Assembly: GCA_963779765.1 (NCBI GenBank)
Contig: CAVZZP010000003.1
Coordinates: 62,001-126,000, forward strand
DNA: 64,000 nt
Direction: 5' to 3'
Source: Silicimonas sp963779765
GTDB lineage: Bacteria > Pseudomonadota > Alphaproteobacteria > Rhodobacterales > Rhodobacteraceae
Part shown: positions 44,819 to 53,302 of the stretch, piece by piece
Position numbering within the stretch: the first letter of the stretch is position 1
How the letters are laid out: the number at the start of each line of letters is the position of its first letter
The notes under the pieces: model-generated
Databases searched by the model: none
What the model was told of the DNA's origin: nothing
Seen by the model: the letters and a program-made list of their open reading frames with translations, nothing else
Program-made: the position numbers and the translations under genes

Positions 44819-45564
44819 TGGACACGCCCGATCTCAGAACGCGGATCGAGGATCTGCGTCCGTGGTTCCATAACCTGCATTTGGGTGGGGTCGAGACCGC
44901 GCCGGATCACCCGCTCGGCGACTATCCGACCTTCAAGTGGCAGGGCTTTTCGCATGTCATACCCGAGGACCTGCAAGGCGCCAGCGTACTGGATATCGGC
45001 TGCAACGCCGGCTTCTATTCGCTTGAAATGGCTCGCCGCGGCGCCGGACGTGTGGTCGGGATCGACACGGATTCACGATATCTCGCTCAGGCCCGACTGG
45101 CAGCCGAGGTCGAGGCGCGTGGACTGAAAACGCCGATCGAGTTCCGCCAGCTCTCGGTCTACCAAGTGGCCGAGCTGGGCGAGCGGTTCGATCTCGTCAT
45201 TTTCATGGGCGTTCTCTACCACCTGCGCCACCCCCTCCTGGCACTTGATCTGCTCTGGGAGCATGCCGTGGGCGACCGAATGTTGTTCCAGTCGATGCAG
45301 CGCGGCTCCGACGAGGTATTCGACACCGAACCGGACTACCCGTTCTCCGAATGGGCCGAACTGGAACGTCCCGACTTCCCGCGGCTCTACTTCATCGAGA
45401 AGCGCTACGCTCAGGATCCGACCAACTGGTTCGTTCCCAATCGCGCCGCCGCCGAGGCCATGCTGCGCTCCTCCGGCTTTCGCATCGATGCGCAACCCGA
45501 GCGCGAGGTCTATCTGTGCACACGGACGGACCGGCCGGAGGCGGTCTCTGCACCGCCGATCTAA
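44818..45564 (+). CDS. SAM-dependent methyltransferase (Rta_06860/TIGR04290-like)
   Basis: The 248-residue protein is a class I methyltransferase. An N-terminal motif DLRPWFHNLHL at about residues 11-21, then a SAM-binding loop VLDIGCNAGFYSLEMARRG and VVGIDTD, and a catalytic region FMGVLYHLRHPLLALD identify it. The N-terminus and length resemble, from memory, the TIGR04290 (Rta_06860) group, which occurs in sugar cassettes of other proteobacteria. It also resembles tRNA-modifying CmoB in the core. It likely O-methylates the glycan made by the operon. It overlaps the decarboxylase stop by one base and ends the plus-strand operon. Confidence 0.8.
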   Translation: MDTPDLRTRIEDLRPWFHNLHLGGVETAPDHPLGDYPTFKWQGFSHVIPEDLQGASVLDIGCNAGFYSLEMARRGAGRVVGIDTDSRYLAQARLAAEVEARGLKTPIEFRQLSVYQVAELGERFDLVIFMGVLYHLRHPLLALDLLWEHAVGDRMLFQSMQRGSDEVFDTEPDYPFSEWAELERPDFPRLYFIEKRYAQDPTNWFVPNRAAAEAMLRSSGFRIDAQPEREVYLCTRTDRPEAVSAPPI

Positions 45565-45735
45565 CGCCGGGATCAGAGATGGCGACCAGTAAAGCTCCGC
45601 AGAAAAACAACAAGAAGCAGACGCTGCCTACCCCGTGCCGCGAGAGCGCACACTCGAGCTTCTCGGTCACGTTGAGCACATATGTGCGCTACCAGCCCGA
45701 CCCCATGCTCTAGTTCGTGCAGCACCTCGACTTCT

Positions 45736-45767
45736 CCGAACCTCGGAAAGGACCGAGCTAGGTTCGG
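45736..45767. repeat. Inverted repeat in the gap after the sugar operon
   Basis: CCGAACCT (45736-45743) and AGGTTCGG (45760-45767) can pair, with an inner CGG/CCG. It lies 171 bp after the last gene. A separate 12-bp palindrome GCACATATGTGC is at 45676-45687. Neither has a T-run. Confidence 0.5.
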
Positions 45768-45825
45768 CGAAACGGTGCACCCTTCGCAAAATGAGCCTCA
45801 GGTCCGCAGAAGTTCTTGATGATAT

Positions 45826-45900
45826 TGGTGGGTGATGAGGGATTTGAACCCCCGACATCTTCGATGTGAACGAAGCGCTCTACCACTGAGCTAATCACCC
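45826..45900 (-). tRNA. tRNA-Val (anticodon CAC)
   Basis: The complementary strand gives a 75-nt cloverleaf. The acceptor GGGTGAT pairs with ATCACCC and ACCA is encoded. The anticodon stem-loop CTTCG-TTCACAT-CGAAG carries CAC, and the T-arm is GTTCAAAT. It resembles the tRNA-Val(TAC) at 26931 over most of its length. Confidence 0.93.
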
Positions 45901-45946
45901 GCCGGACGCCCTCTTAGCGCCGTCATGGCATCGGTGCAAGCGTGGA

Positions 45947-46354
45947 TCAGGGAGCGCCGACGGTCGTCGTTTCAGCGGGCGCGCCTTCCGCGAGGGATAG
46001 GCAACGCTCATCCGATCCGCGGCGGAAAAGCACGGAACCGAAGACCTTGTGCCGCCAACGTCGGACGCAGATCGTCTCGCCCCGTTCCAGCACGGCGTCG
46101 CTCTGCCGCGCAGGGATCTGCACCTTCGTGCCGTCCCCGAGGCTCACGGCCATCCAGACCCTAACGCCGTCTTCTCCATTGACCTGATAGAAATGATCGA
46201 CGGTGCCGTCAGTGGGTTCGAACTCCTCGAAGTTGGAGAAAAGCAGCCACGTCCCCGTCGCCAGAAACCCGAAAAACAGCGCCCAACCTAGCGCAACGCG
46301 AAGCCGCTGGCGCCGAAGGATGCGGCGGATGTCCCCGTCGCGCGAGGGCTTCAA
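45947..46354 (-). CDS. Single-pass membrane protein, unknown function
   Basis: I do not recognise this 135-residue protein. A basic N-terminus (RRILRRQRLR) precedes one hydrophobic segment (VALGWALFFGFLATGTWLLF), so most of the protein should lie outside the cytoplasm. The remainder is a beta-rich domain (VRVWMAVSLGDGTKVQIPA) with two cysteines. The start is 15 bp after the enolase stop on the same strand, so it is probably the last gene of the enolase transcript. Confidence 0.65.
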   Translation of the reverse strand: MKPSRDGDIRRILRRQRLRVALGWALFFGFLATGTWLLFSNFEEFEPTDGTVDHFYQVNGEDGVRVWMAVSLGDGTKVQIPARQSDAVLERGETICVRRWRHKVFGSVLFRRGSDERCLSLAEGAPAETTTVGAP

Positions 46355-46369
46355 CGGTCCTTCCGGGGG

Positions 46370-47647
46370 TTAGGATCGAAGGATCGAGCGTCCCGCATAG
46401 ATCGCCGTTTCGTCCAGCGCTTCCTCGATACGGATAAGCTGGTTGTACTTCGCCAGCCGGTCCGACCGCGCCAGCGAGCCGGTCTTGATCTGACCGCAGT
46501 TGGTGGCGACGGCGAGATCGGCGATGGTGGCGTCCTCGGTCTCGCCCGAGCGATGGCTCATCACGGAGGTGAAGCGCGCGCGGTTCGCCATGTTGACGGC
46601 CGCCAGCGTCTCGGAAAGCGTTCCGATCTGGTTCACCTTGACGAGAAGCGCGTTTCCGCAGCCTTCCTCGATGCCCCGCGACAGTCGCACCGGATTGGTG
46701 ACGAAGAGATCGTCGCCGACAAGCTGGACCTGATCGCCGAGGACATGCGTCAGCGTTGCCCAGCCATCCCAGTCGTCCTCGGCGCAGCCGTCCTCAATGG
46801 AAAGGATCGGGTAGTCCGCGACCAGCGCCTGGAGGTAGGAGACGTTCTCGTCCGAGGTGAGCGACTTGCCCTCGCCCTTCATCTCGTACTTGCCGTCGCG
46901 GTAGTATTCGGTCGAGGCGCAGTCGAGCGCCAGCATGATGTCGTCGCCGGGCGCATAGCCCGCCTTCTCGACCGCCCTCAGGATGAAGTCGAGCGCGTCG
47001 CGCGTGGACGACAGGTTGGGCGCAAAGCCGCCCTCGTCGCCGATGCCGGTCGAGAGCCCCGCCGAAGACAGTTCCTTCTTCAGCGTGTGGAAGATTTCGG
47101 AGCCCATCCGCACAGCCTCGCGGATGTTCTCCGCGCTGACCGGCATGATCATGAATTCCTGAATGTCGATCGGGTTGTCCGCGTGTTCGCCGCCATTGAT
47201 GATGTTCATCATGGGCACGGGCAGGACGCGCGCCGAGGTGCCGCCGACATAGCGATAGAGCGGCTGCTCACAGTAGTCGGCGGCGGCCTTCGCCGTTGCG
47301 AGCGAGACGCCGAGGATCGCGTTGGCGCCAAGGCGGCCCTTGTTCGGCGTGCCGTCGAGTTCGATCATCGCGGCGTCGATGGCCTCCTGCTCGGTCGCGT
47401 CGAAGCCGACGAGGGCATCTGCGATCTCGCCGTTGACAGCCATCACCGCCTCGAGAACGCCCTTGCCCATGTAGCGGGACTTGTCGCCGTCGCGCTTCTC
47501 GACCGCCTCGTGCGCGCCCGTCGACGCCCCCGAGGGAACGGCGGCGCGGCCCATGGTGCCGTCCTCGAGCGTCACGTCGACCTCGACCGTGGGGTTGCCG
47601 CGGCTATCGAGGATCTCGCGGGCGTGGATGTCGATGATGGTGCTCAT
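46370..47647 (-). CDS. eno: Enolase
   Basis: The 425-residue cytosolic enzyme converts 2-phosphoglycerate to phosphoenolpyruvate. It has the N-terminal ILDSRGNPTVEVDV, the catalytic-loop GASTGAHEAVEKRDGD, GDEGGFAPNL at about 204-213, the metal ligands around LALDCASTEYY, ILSIEDGCAEDDWDG and DDLFVTN, and the C-terminal SHRSGETED. The length is normal for bacteria. It lies on the opposite strand to pgk and fda, so the glycolysis genes form two transcripts here. A 265-bp non-coding region precedes it. Confidence 0.98.
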   Translation of the reverse strand: MSTIIDIHAREILDSRGNPTVEVDVTLEDGTMGRAAVPSGASTGAHEAVEKRDGDKSRYMGKGVLEAVMAVNGEIADALVGFDATEQEAIDAAMIELDGTPNKGRLGANAILGVSLATAKAAADYCEQPLYRYVGGTSARVLPVPMMNIINGGEHADNPIDIQEFMIMPVSAENIREAVRMGSEIFHTLKKELSSAGLSTGIGDEGGFAPNLSSTRDALDFILRAVEKAGYAPGDDIMLALDCASTEYYRDGKYEMKGEGKSLTSDENVSYLQALVADYPILSIEDGCAEDDWDGWATLTHVLGDQVQLVGDDLFVTNPVRLSRGIEEGCGNALLVKVNQIGTLSETLAAVNMANRARFTSVMSHRSGETEDATIADLAVATNCGQIKTGSLARSDRLAKYNQLIRIEEALDETAIYAGRSILRS

Positions 47648-47912
47648 GCTGGGCTTCCCCTTGGGACGGTGGCGAGTCGTGGGCTCGCTATATCAGGGGT
47701 TCGCACGAGGGGAAACGCGGGCGACGTTCCGGGAACGAGCGGGCAGCACACGGTGCAGAGGCGCTCCATCGTCACCAGAGAGTTTCCGCTTGGTGCGAAA
47801 GAGGACCGATTTTCGCCCAATTCCAGGCATGATCGGTGGATTAGGTGGCTTTTGCCGCCTCACCCGCGGCACGGGACGCACTCACTCGACCAACCCGGGA
47901 CAACTCACTCAC

Positions 47913-48791
47913 TCAATCACTCACCCGCTTCCGCGCGGCGCTTCGGCGCTCGCGCAGGAAGGCATAGAGACCCGAGCCCACGATCATCGCCGATCCGACC
48001 CAGGTCGCGGCGTCAGGCACTTCTCCGAACAGCGCGTAGGCCACGAACAGCGCGAAGACGATCCGCGTATAGCGGAACGGCGCGACCGCCGAGACCTCGC
48101 CCGTGCGCATGGCCACGGTGATGAGCGTGATGGCGACGGAAGCGCAGGCAGTCATCCCCGCGAGGTAAAGCGTCGTCGGCACGTTCATGGGTTTCCAGCC
48201 ACCCTCGAAGGGCAAAAGGCAGAGGCCCGCAATTGTCAGCGCGAGCATGGACCAGGCCACCGCGAAGGGCGTGGAAACCGAACGCGGCAGCACGCGGCTG
48301 GCCAGGTCGCGCGCGCCCAGGCCGACGATGTAGAGAAGCACCCAGAGGACATTGGCGTCGAAGCCCGCAAAGCCGGGTCGCAGGATGAGAAGAACGCCCG
48401 CCATGCCGACCGACACGGCGAGCCAGCGCCGCCAGCCGACCTGTTCGCCAAGAAACAACGCAGCGCCGACGGTGACGGCCAGCGGCAGCGCCTGCCCCAT
48501 GACGGTGACCGTCGAGAGCGGCACGAGGCCGAGGGCTATGATGATGCCGACCGAGCCGATCACCTCACCCGTCGAGCGGATGACCATGACGCGGCCGAGG
48601 GCCGAGCGGTCGAGAAACCGCTCGCCGTTCAGCTTCAGCACGCTGAAGAAGATCAGGAAGATCGCCGCCGAGGTGACGGCGGTGATCTGTCCGGGCCCGA
48701 TGCTGCGCGAGGCGAGCTTGATGGTGGCGTCGACGCCGGCGAAAGCCGCCATCGACAGGGTCATCAGCAGGATGGCGCGGGTGTTGTTCAC
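47913..48791 (-). CDS. EamA/DMT-superfamily transporter
   Basis: The 292-residue inner-membrane protein has ten hydrophobic segments in two EamA halves. It begins ILLMTLSMAAFAGVDATIKLASR, and the second half ends TWVGSAMIVGSGLYAFLRERR. The first half has VPLSTVTVMGQALPLAVTVGAALFLGE, typical of small-metabolite exporters in this family. The substrate is unknown. It lies 15 bp downstream of the secreted cyclophilin and is likely co-transcribed with both cyclophilins. Confidence 0.9.
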   Translation of the reverse strand: MNNTRAILLMTLSMAAFAGVDATIKLASRSIGPGQITAVTSAAIFLIFFSVLKLNGERFLDRSALGRVMVIRSTGEVIGSVGIIIALGLVPLSTVTVMGQALPLAVTVGAALFLGEQVGWRRWLAVSVGMAGVLLILRPGFAGFDANVLWVLLYIVGLGARDLASRVLPRSVSTPFAVAWSMLALTIAGLCLLPFEGGWKPMNVPTTLYLAGMTACASVAITLITVAMRTGEVSAVAPFRYTRIVFALFVAYALFGEVPDAATWVGSAMIVGSGLYAFLRERRSAARKRVSD

Positions 48792-48806
48792 GCGCCCGGC
48801 CTGCCG

Positions 48807-49370
48807 TCAGCGTTCAATCGAGACGTCCTGCATCACGTCGGGCGTGTCCGACACCGAGCCGTTGGGACCGGCCCCTCGCTTGATCGCGTCGACGATGTCC
48901 ATGCCCTCGATCACGCGGCCGACGACGGTGTACTGGCCGTTCAGGAAATGGCCTTCGTCGAACATGATGAAGAACTGGCTGTTGGCGCTGTTCGGATCCT
49001 GCGCCCGGGCCATTCCGACGACGCCGCGGTCGAAGGGGATGTCGCCGAACTCGGCAGCGATGTCGGGACGCGACGAACCACCCATGCCGGCCTGGCTCAT
49101 GTCGCCGTCCGACTTGCCGAACTCGACGTCGCCGGTCTGGGCCATGAAGCCGTCGATTACGCGGTGGAAGACGACGCCATCATAGGCGCCCTCTTCTGCC
49201 AGAGCGGCGATCTGGGCGACGTGCTGAGGAGCGGTTTCCTCGAACAGGTCGATGACGACGCGACCGTTGGCCTCGCCCGCGACTTCGATGACGAGGTTCG
49301 GGCCGGGGCCGTCTTCTTGCGCGAACGCAGGCGTGGCGACAAGGGCAAAAGCAAGCAATATCTTACGCAT
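48807..49370 (-). CDS. Periplasmic peptidylprolyl isomerase (cyclophilin)
   Basis: The 187-residue enzyme has a signal peptide (MRKILLAFALVATPAFAQ, cleavage after AFA) and a cyclophilin domain, so it assists folding in the periplasm. Active-site residues are Arg and Phe in YDGVVFHRVIDGFMAQTGD, with NSANSQFFIMF and FLNGQYTVVGRV. It is shorter than eukaryotic cyclophilins, as usual for bacteria. Its ATG lies within the last codons of the cytosolic paralogue (8-bp overlap), a sign of translational coupling and a recent duplication. Confidence 0.95.
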   Translation of the reverse strand: MRKILLAFALVATPAFAQEDGPGPNLVIEVAGEANGRVVIDLFEETAPQHVAQIAALAEEGAYDGVVFHRVIDGFMAQTGDVEFGKSDGDMSQAGMGGSSRPDIAAEFGDIPFDRGVVGMARAQDPNSANSQFFIMFDEGHFLNGQYTVVGRVIEGMDIVDAIKRGAGPNGSVSDTPDVMQDVSIER

Positions 49371-49869
49371 CTGAGGCGACCTTCACGCTGATCATCCTGT
49401 CGGGGTTCATCGGCGGCTCGCCGCGCGCGATCTTGTCGACATGCTCCATGCCGCTGATGACGCGGCCATAGACCGTGTATTGCCCGTTCAGGAAATGGTT
49501 GTCCTTGAAGTTGATGAAGAACTGGCTGTTGGCCGAGTTCGGGTTCTGGCTGCGCGCCGCACCAAGGGTGCCGCGGTCGTGGGGGATGCGGCTGAATTCT
49601 GCCGGGACGTCGGGCTTCGACGACCCGCCGGTGCCGGCGCGGCGGATGTTCAGCCCTTCGCCGTGAATGCCGTGTTCCACGTCGCCGGTCTGGGCCATGA
49701 AGCCATCGATCACGCGATGGAAGACGACGCCGTCATAGGAGCCTTCTCGGGCAAGCTCCTTCATGCGCGCGGCGTGTTGCGGCGCGATGTCGGACATGAG
49801 CTCGATGGCGACGGTGCCGTCCTTCAGCTCGATGAGGATGGTGTTTTCGGGATTTGCGTACTCGGCCAA
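49363..49869 (-). CDS. Cytosolic peptidylprolyl isomerase (cyclophilin)
   Basis: The 168-residue protein lacks a signal peptide and matches PpiB-type cyclophilins, which isomerise Xaa-Pro bonds. Key residues are in YDGVVFHRVIDGFMAQTGD, NSANSQFFINF and FLNGQYTVYGRVI. The start is TTG at 49869, placed six bases after a perfect AAGGAGG. The frame is open further upstream, but those residues (RQRQQERDR...) do not match the family. It overlaps the periplasmic paralogue and is divergent from pgk, sharing a 146-bp promoter region. Confidence 0.92.
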   Translation of the reverse strand: MAEYANPENTILIELKDGTVAIELMSDIAPQHAARMKELAREGSYDGVVFHRVIDGFMAQTGDVEHGIHGEGLNIRRAGTGGSSKPDVPAEFSRIPHDRGTLGAARSQNPNSANSQFFINFKDNHFLNGQYTVYGRVISGMEHVDKIARGEPPMNPDRMISVKVASDA

Positions 49870-50015
49870 GGGGAGCCTCCTTCTTGTGTCGCGGCGGACC
49901 CTAGAGCGAAGGGCAAGGGAGGGAAAGGGGGCCGGAGCAGATGCGCGGTCCCTCTCCTGTTGACGCTGGCGCGGCATGGCGTAGTTGAGATGGAATGCTC
50001 ATGCGGGAGACGGAC

Positions 50016-51209
50016 ATGGCCTGGAAGACGCTCGACGACATCGACATGAAGGGCAAGGCGGTGCTGGTCCGGGTCGACCTGAACGTGCCGGTCGAGGATG
50101 GACGCGTGACCGACGCGACCCGGATCGAGCGCATCGTGCCGACCATCCGCGACATCATGGCGAAAGGCGGCAAGCCCGTGCTGATGGCGCATTTCGACCG
50201 CCCGAAGGGCAAGCGCGTGCCCGAGATGTCACTGTCGCTGATCCGGGACGATGTCGAGCGCATCCTGAGCGTGCCCGTGGTCTTCGCCGAGGACTGCATC
50301 GGCGGTCCTGCCAAGACCGCCGTCGCGGCGCTGAAGGAGGGCGAGGTCCTGCTTCTGGAGAACACGCGCTTCCACGAGGGCGAAGAGAAGAACGACGCGA
50401 TGTTCGCGGCCTCTCTCGCCGCCCTGGGCGAAGTCTACGTCAACGATGCCTTCTCGGCTGCGCATAGAGCGCACGCCTCGACAGAGGGTGTCGCACATCG
50501 CCTGCCGTCGGCGGCTGGCCGTCTCATGGAGGCGGAGCTCAAGGCGCTGTCAGCAGCGCTGACCGAGCCCGAGCGGCCCGTTGTTGCTGTTGTCGGCGGG
50601 GCCAAGGTGTCGACCAAGCTCGACCTTCTGGGCAACCTCGTCCGCAAGGTAAACACGCTGGTGATCGGCGGCGGGATGGCGAACACCTTCCTGGCCGCCC
50701 AGGGCCACGACGTCGGCACCTCGCTGGCCGAACACGACATGGCGGAAACCGTGCGCGAGATCATGGCCAAGGCCGAGGAAGCCGCCTGCGAGATCGTGCT
50801 GCCTGTGGATGTAGTCTGCGCGACCGAGTTCAAGGCCCACGCGGACCATGTGACGGTGCCCGCCGACGCCTGCCCGCCCGACCGGATGATCCTCGACGCG
50901 GGGCCCGAGACGATCGAGCGCATCGCGCAGGTCTTCGAGGGCGCGAAGACCCTGATCTGGAACGGCCCGCTCGGCGCCTTCGAGATCGAGCCCTTCGATG
51001 CGGCGACAATTGCAGCGGCACGCAAGGCGGCGGAGCTGACGAAGGCGGGGCAACTCGTCTCGGTCGCGGGCGGCGGCGATACGGTCGCGGCGCTGAACGC
51101 GGCTGGCGTGGCCGACGATTTCACCTATGTCTCGGCTGCGGGCGGTGCCTTCCTCGAATGGATGGAAGGCAAGACCCTGCCCGGTGTGGCGGCGCTCGAC
51201 CAGGACTGA
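50016..51209 (+). CDS. pgk: Phosphoglycerate kinase
   Basis: The 397-residue cytosolic enzyme transfers phosphate between 1,3-bisphosphoglycerate and ADP. Features are VLVRVDLNVPVEDG (N-terminal substrate site), the HFDRPKGKR loop (most bacteria have HFGRPKG), ENTRFHEGEEKND, VVGGAKVSTKLDLL, GPLGAFEIEPF and the C-terminal SVAGGGDTVAAL nucleotide site. The start is the ATG after GGAGACGG. The aldolase gene follows after 91 bp on the same strand. Confidence 0.97.
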   Translation: MAWKTLDDIDMKGKAVLVRVDLNVPVEDGRVTDATRIERIVPTIRDIMAKGGKPVLMAHFDRPKGKRVPEMSLSLIRDDVERILSVPVVFAEDCIGGPAKTAVAALKEGEVLLLENTRFHEGEEKNDAMFAASLAALGEVYVNDAFSAAHRAHASTEGVAHRLPSAAGRLMEAELKALSAALTEPERPVVAVVGGAKVSTKLDLLGNLVRKVNTLVIGGGMANTFLAAQGHDVGTSLAEHDMAETVREIMAKAEEAACEIVLPVDVVCATEFKAHADHVTVPADACPPDRMILDAGPETIERIAQVFEGAKTLIWNGPLGAFEIEPFDAATIAAARKAAELTKAGQLVSVAGGGDTVAALNAAGVADDFTYVSAAGGAFLEWMEGKTLPGVAALDQD

Positions 51210-51300
51210 GCCAATCGGCGCGCCGTTAGCGGCACCAACGTTGACAGGCGGCAATGCCCCCCGCAAGAGGGGCCGGAACGTGCAAAGGAATGAGGATATC

Positions 51301-52320
51301 ATGGTCACACAAGCGGAACGGATGCGCACCGGCAAGGGCTTCGTCGCGGCGCTCGACCAGTCGGGCGGCTCGACCCCCAAGGCCCTCAAGCTCTACGGGA
51401 TCGGCGAGGATCGCTATTCCTCCGAGGACGAGATGTTCGACCTCATCCACGAGATGCGCGCGCGCATCGTGAAGGCGCCCGCCTTCACCGGCGACAAGGT
51501 GATCGGCGCCATCCTCTTCGAGATGACGATGGACCGCGACTTCGACGGCACCCCCGCCCCCACCTACCTGTGGGAGGAGAAGGGCGTCGTCCCGTTCCTG
51601 AAGTGCGACAAGGGGCTAGAGGACGAAGCCGACGGCGTCCAGATCATGAAGGATATGGGCGACCTCGACGGACTTCTGAAGCGCGCGAAGGACAAGGGCG
51701 TCTTCGGCACCAAGATGCGGTCGGTCATCAACGCGGCGAACGCCGACGGCATCCGCCGGAACGTGGCGCAGCAGGCCGAGGTGGGTAAGCGCATTCTTGG
51801 TCACGGGCTGGTCCCGATTTTGGAGCCCGAAGTCAACATCAAGATCTCCGACAAGGCCGAGGCCGAGACGATGCTGCGCGACGCGATTATGGCCGAGCTC
51901 GACCGGATGGATGAGGAGGTCATGCTGAAGCTGTCGCTGCCCTCCGAGGCCGATTTCTACAAGCCGCTGATCGAACATCCGAAGGTCATGCGTGTCGTCG
52001 CCCTGTCGGGCGGCTATTCGCGAGACGAGGCCAATAGGCTTCTCGCCCAGAACCACGGCATGATCGCGAGCTTCAGCCGCGCGCTGAGCGAGGGGCTGTC
52101 GGACCAGCAGTCGGACGACGAGTTCAATGCGACGCTGGCCGAGACGATCGAACTCGATCTATCGCGCGTCGATTACCTGAGCCGAGGGCGCCCGGACCAT
52201 TCGGGCGCCGCTCGCGCAGTATATTGCCGAGGCCATGAAATAAGGGGTTTTCTTCGGCAAATCACCATGCCAGAATCAACGCCGAAGCCATCCCGCAGAG
52301 GATGGACGAAGGGGCAGTGA
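51301..52320 (+). CDS. fda: Class I fructose-bisphosphate aldolase, C-terminus altered by a frameshift
   Basis: As read, the protein has 339 residues. It is a Schiff-base (class I) aldolase splitting fructose 1,6-bisphosphate into dihydroxyacetone phosphate and glyceraldehyde 3-phosphate. Family features are FVAALDQSGGSTPKALKLYG, LVPILEPEVNI and VMLKLSLPSEADFY, with the lysine of MLKLS as likely Schiff base. After TLAETIEL the frame departs from the family. Omitting one G at about 52156 gives IYRASIT and a stop at 52178-52180, the normal end (292 residues), directly before a hairpin. So the last 46 residues read here are most likely an artefact of one inserted base. Confidence 0.9.
   Translation: MVTQAERMRTGKGFVAALDQSGGSTPKALKLYGIGEDRYSSEDEMFDLIHEMRARIVKAPAFTGDKVIGAILFEMTMDRDFDGTPAPTYLWEEKGVVPFLKCDKGLEDEADGVQIMKDMGDLDGLLKRAKDKGVFGTKMRSVINAANADGIRRNVAQQAEVGKRILGHGLVPILEPEVNIKISDKAEAETMLRDAIMAELDRMDEEVMLKLSLPSEADFYKPLIEHPKVMRVVALSGGYSRDEANRLLAQNHGMIASFSRALSEGLSDQQSDDEFNATLAETIELDLSRVDYLSRGRPDHSGAARAVYCRGHEIRGFLRQITMPESTPKPSRRGWTKGQ
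52187..52209 (+). terminator. Hairpin at the expected end of the aldolase gene
   Basis: GGCGCCCG (52187-52194) pairs with CGGGCGCC (52202-52209) around a 7-nt loop. It begins 7 bases after the frame-restored stop at 52180. No T-run follows. A weaker pair, TTGCCGA/TCGGCAA, lies at 52224-52260. Confidence 0.6.
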
Positions 52321-52321
52321 C

Positions 52322-52621
52322 TTGACGGCACTCAACAGACCCGGCCTTGGCGTCGTCGCGTATTTCGCGCTGATGTTTTCGCTTGGCGTCTATTTCCTGT
52401 TCGCGAGCGTCCAGGGCGATTTCGGCCTGTTCCGCAGGGTCGAGATCGAGGCCGAGGCGATGACCTTGTCCGCCGAGCGCGAGCGTCTGGCGGCCGAAGT
52501 CGCGGCGCTCGAGAACAAGACGAAACGCCTGTCCGATACCTACCTCGACCTGGACCTGCTCGACGAACAGGCGCGCGACGTCCTGGGCCTCGTCCGCTCG
52601 GACGAGATCATCCTCAACTGA
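52322..52621 (+). CDS. ftsB: Septum formation initiator FtsB
   Basis: The 99-residue protein has one N-terminal membrane segment (GVVAYFALMFSLGVYFLFAS), then a coiled coil (EAEAMTLSAERERLAAEVAALENKTKRL, periplasmic) and a C-terminal YLDLDLLDEQARDVLGLVRSDEI. This matches FtsB/DivIC, part of the FtsQBL division subcomplex. Translation starts at TTG 52322 after GAAGGGG. The arrangement upstream of the pdh genes is common in Rhodobacteraceae. The 3' end overlaps the convergent hydrolase by 8 bp. Confidence 0.9.
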   Translation: MTALNRPGLGVVAYFALMFSLGVYFLFASVQGDFGLFRRVEIEAEAMTLSAERERLAAEVAALENKTKRLSDTYLDLDLLDEQARDVLGLVRSDEIILN

Positions 52622-53132
52622 TCCCCAGCGCTTCCGCGAGCGCCCCGGTCGTCTCGGCATCGTCGAGGTCATGCCCGCCCCTCGGCACGTGTCTTACCCT
52701 CGCTCCGGCGATCCGCGCGCCATAAAGGTCTGCATGTGACGGATGCACAACCTTATCATCCTGCGCATGAAGAATGGTCACGCGGCCGAGGGCGTCGAAG
52801 GCGCCCGTCGTATCGGCTGGAAGGCAGAATTCCGGCATGTCCCAGTCGGGCTGTCCCCAGAGCGGCATGGCGCAACCGACGAACGAGGATAACGCCTTGC
52901 CCGGCGCGCGCTCGGCGATCCATTTCAGCGCCATCGCTCCGCCGTGCGAATGCCCCACGACCGCGTCGCCCGGGCCGAGAGACGCGAGCAGCCCGTCAAA
53001 TGCGTCCAGCCAGTCTCCCTGGATGAGCGGGGCCTCGACTGGTGCAAGCGAGGCGAGCCGTCTCAGCAGCGGATAACTGGACGGCGTCAGGTAGTCGGCG
53101 TCAACATTGGCGCCGTGCAGGAACAGGATCAT
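52614..53132 (-). CDS. Small alpha/beta hydrolase
   Basis: The 172-residue protein is a compact alpha/beta hydrolase. It begins ILFLHGANVDADYLT, has the nucleophile elbow VGHSHGG with Ser near 62, an Asp in LHAQDDKVVHPS and the catalytic His in RGGHDLDD. The fold lacks a lid domain, as in small esterase-like RBBP9/YdeN or dienelactone-hydrolase relatives. The substrate is unknown. The start follows GGAGATCTGCGC. The frame stays open upstream but does not match the family. Confidence 0.8.
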   Translation of the reverse strand: MILFLHGANVDADYLTPSSYPLLRRLASLAPVEAPLIQGDWLDAFDGLLASLGPGDAVVGHSHGGAMALKWIAERAPGKALSSFVGCAMPLWGQPDWDMPEFCLPADTTGAFDALGRVTILHAQDDKVVHPSHADLYGARIAGARVRHVPRGGHDLDDAETTGALAEALGIS

Positions 53133-53258
53133 GCGCAGATCTCCTATTCCGGCGATGTTACGTTGATACCAACCATTTGCAATCCCGGCTTTTGGCATCT
53201 GCGCCCTTGCCCGGCCTAACCCACCGGGAGCAGAGCGCCGCAAACCGATCCGCCAAAG

Positions 53259-53282
53259 CAAAAGGGCGCCCGGAGGCGCCCT
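53259..53282 (-). terminator. Rho-independent terminator after the VPLPA-CTERM gene
   Basis: On the minus strand AGGGCGCC and GGCGCCCT form an 8-bp stem with a 4-nt loop, followed by TTTT. It lies 20 bp after the stop codon. Confidence 0.8.
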
Positions 53283-53302
53283 GTCGCAAGTTGTCTTGAA
53301 GC

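Noticed and set aside
45667..45858. Open frame over tRNA-Val(CAC)
   Set aside because: Another tRNA-derived frame (SGVQIPHHPP).
47878..47930. ACTC-rich simple repeat between eno and the EamA gene
   Set aside because: Short, irregular copies of CACTCACTC without conserved spacing; too weak for a defined element.
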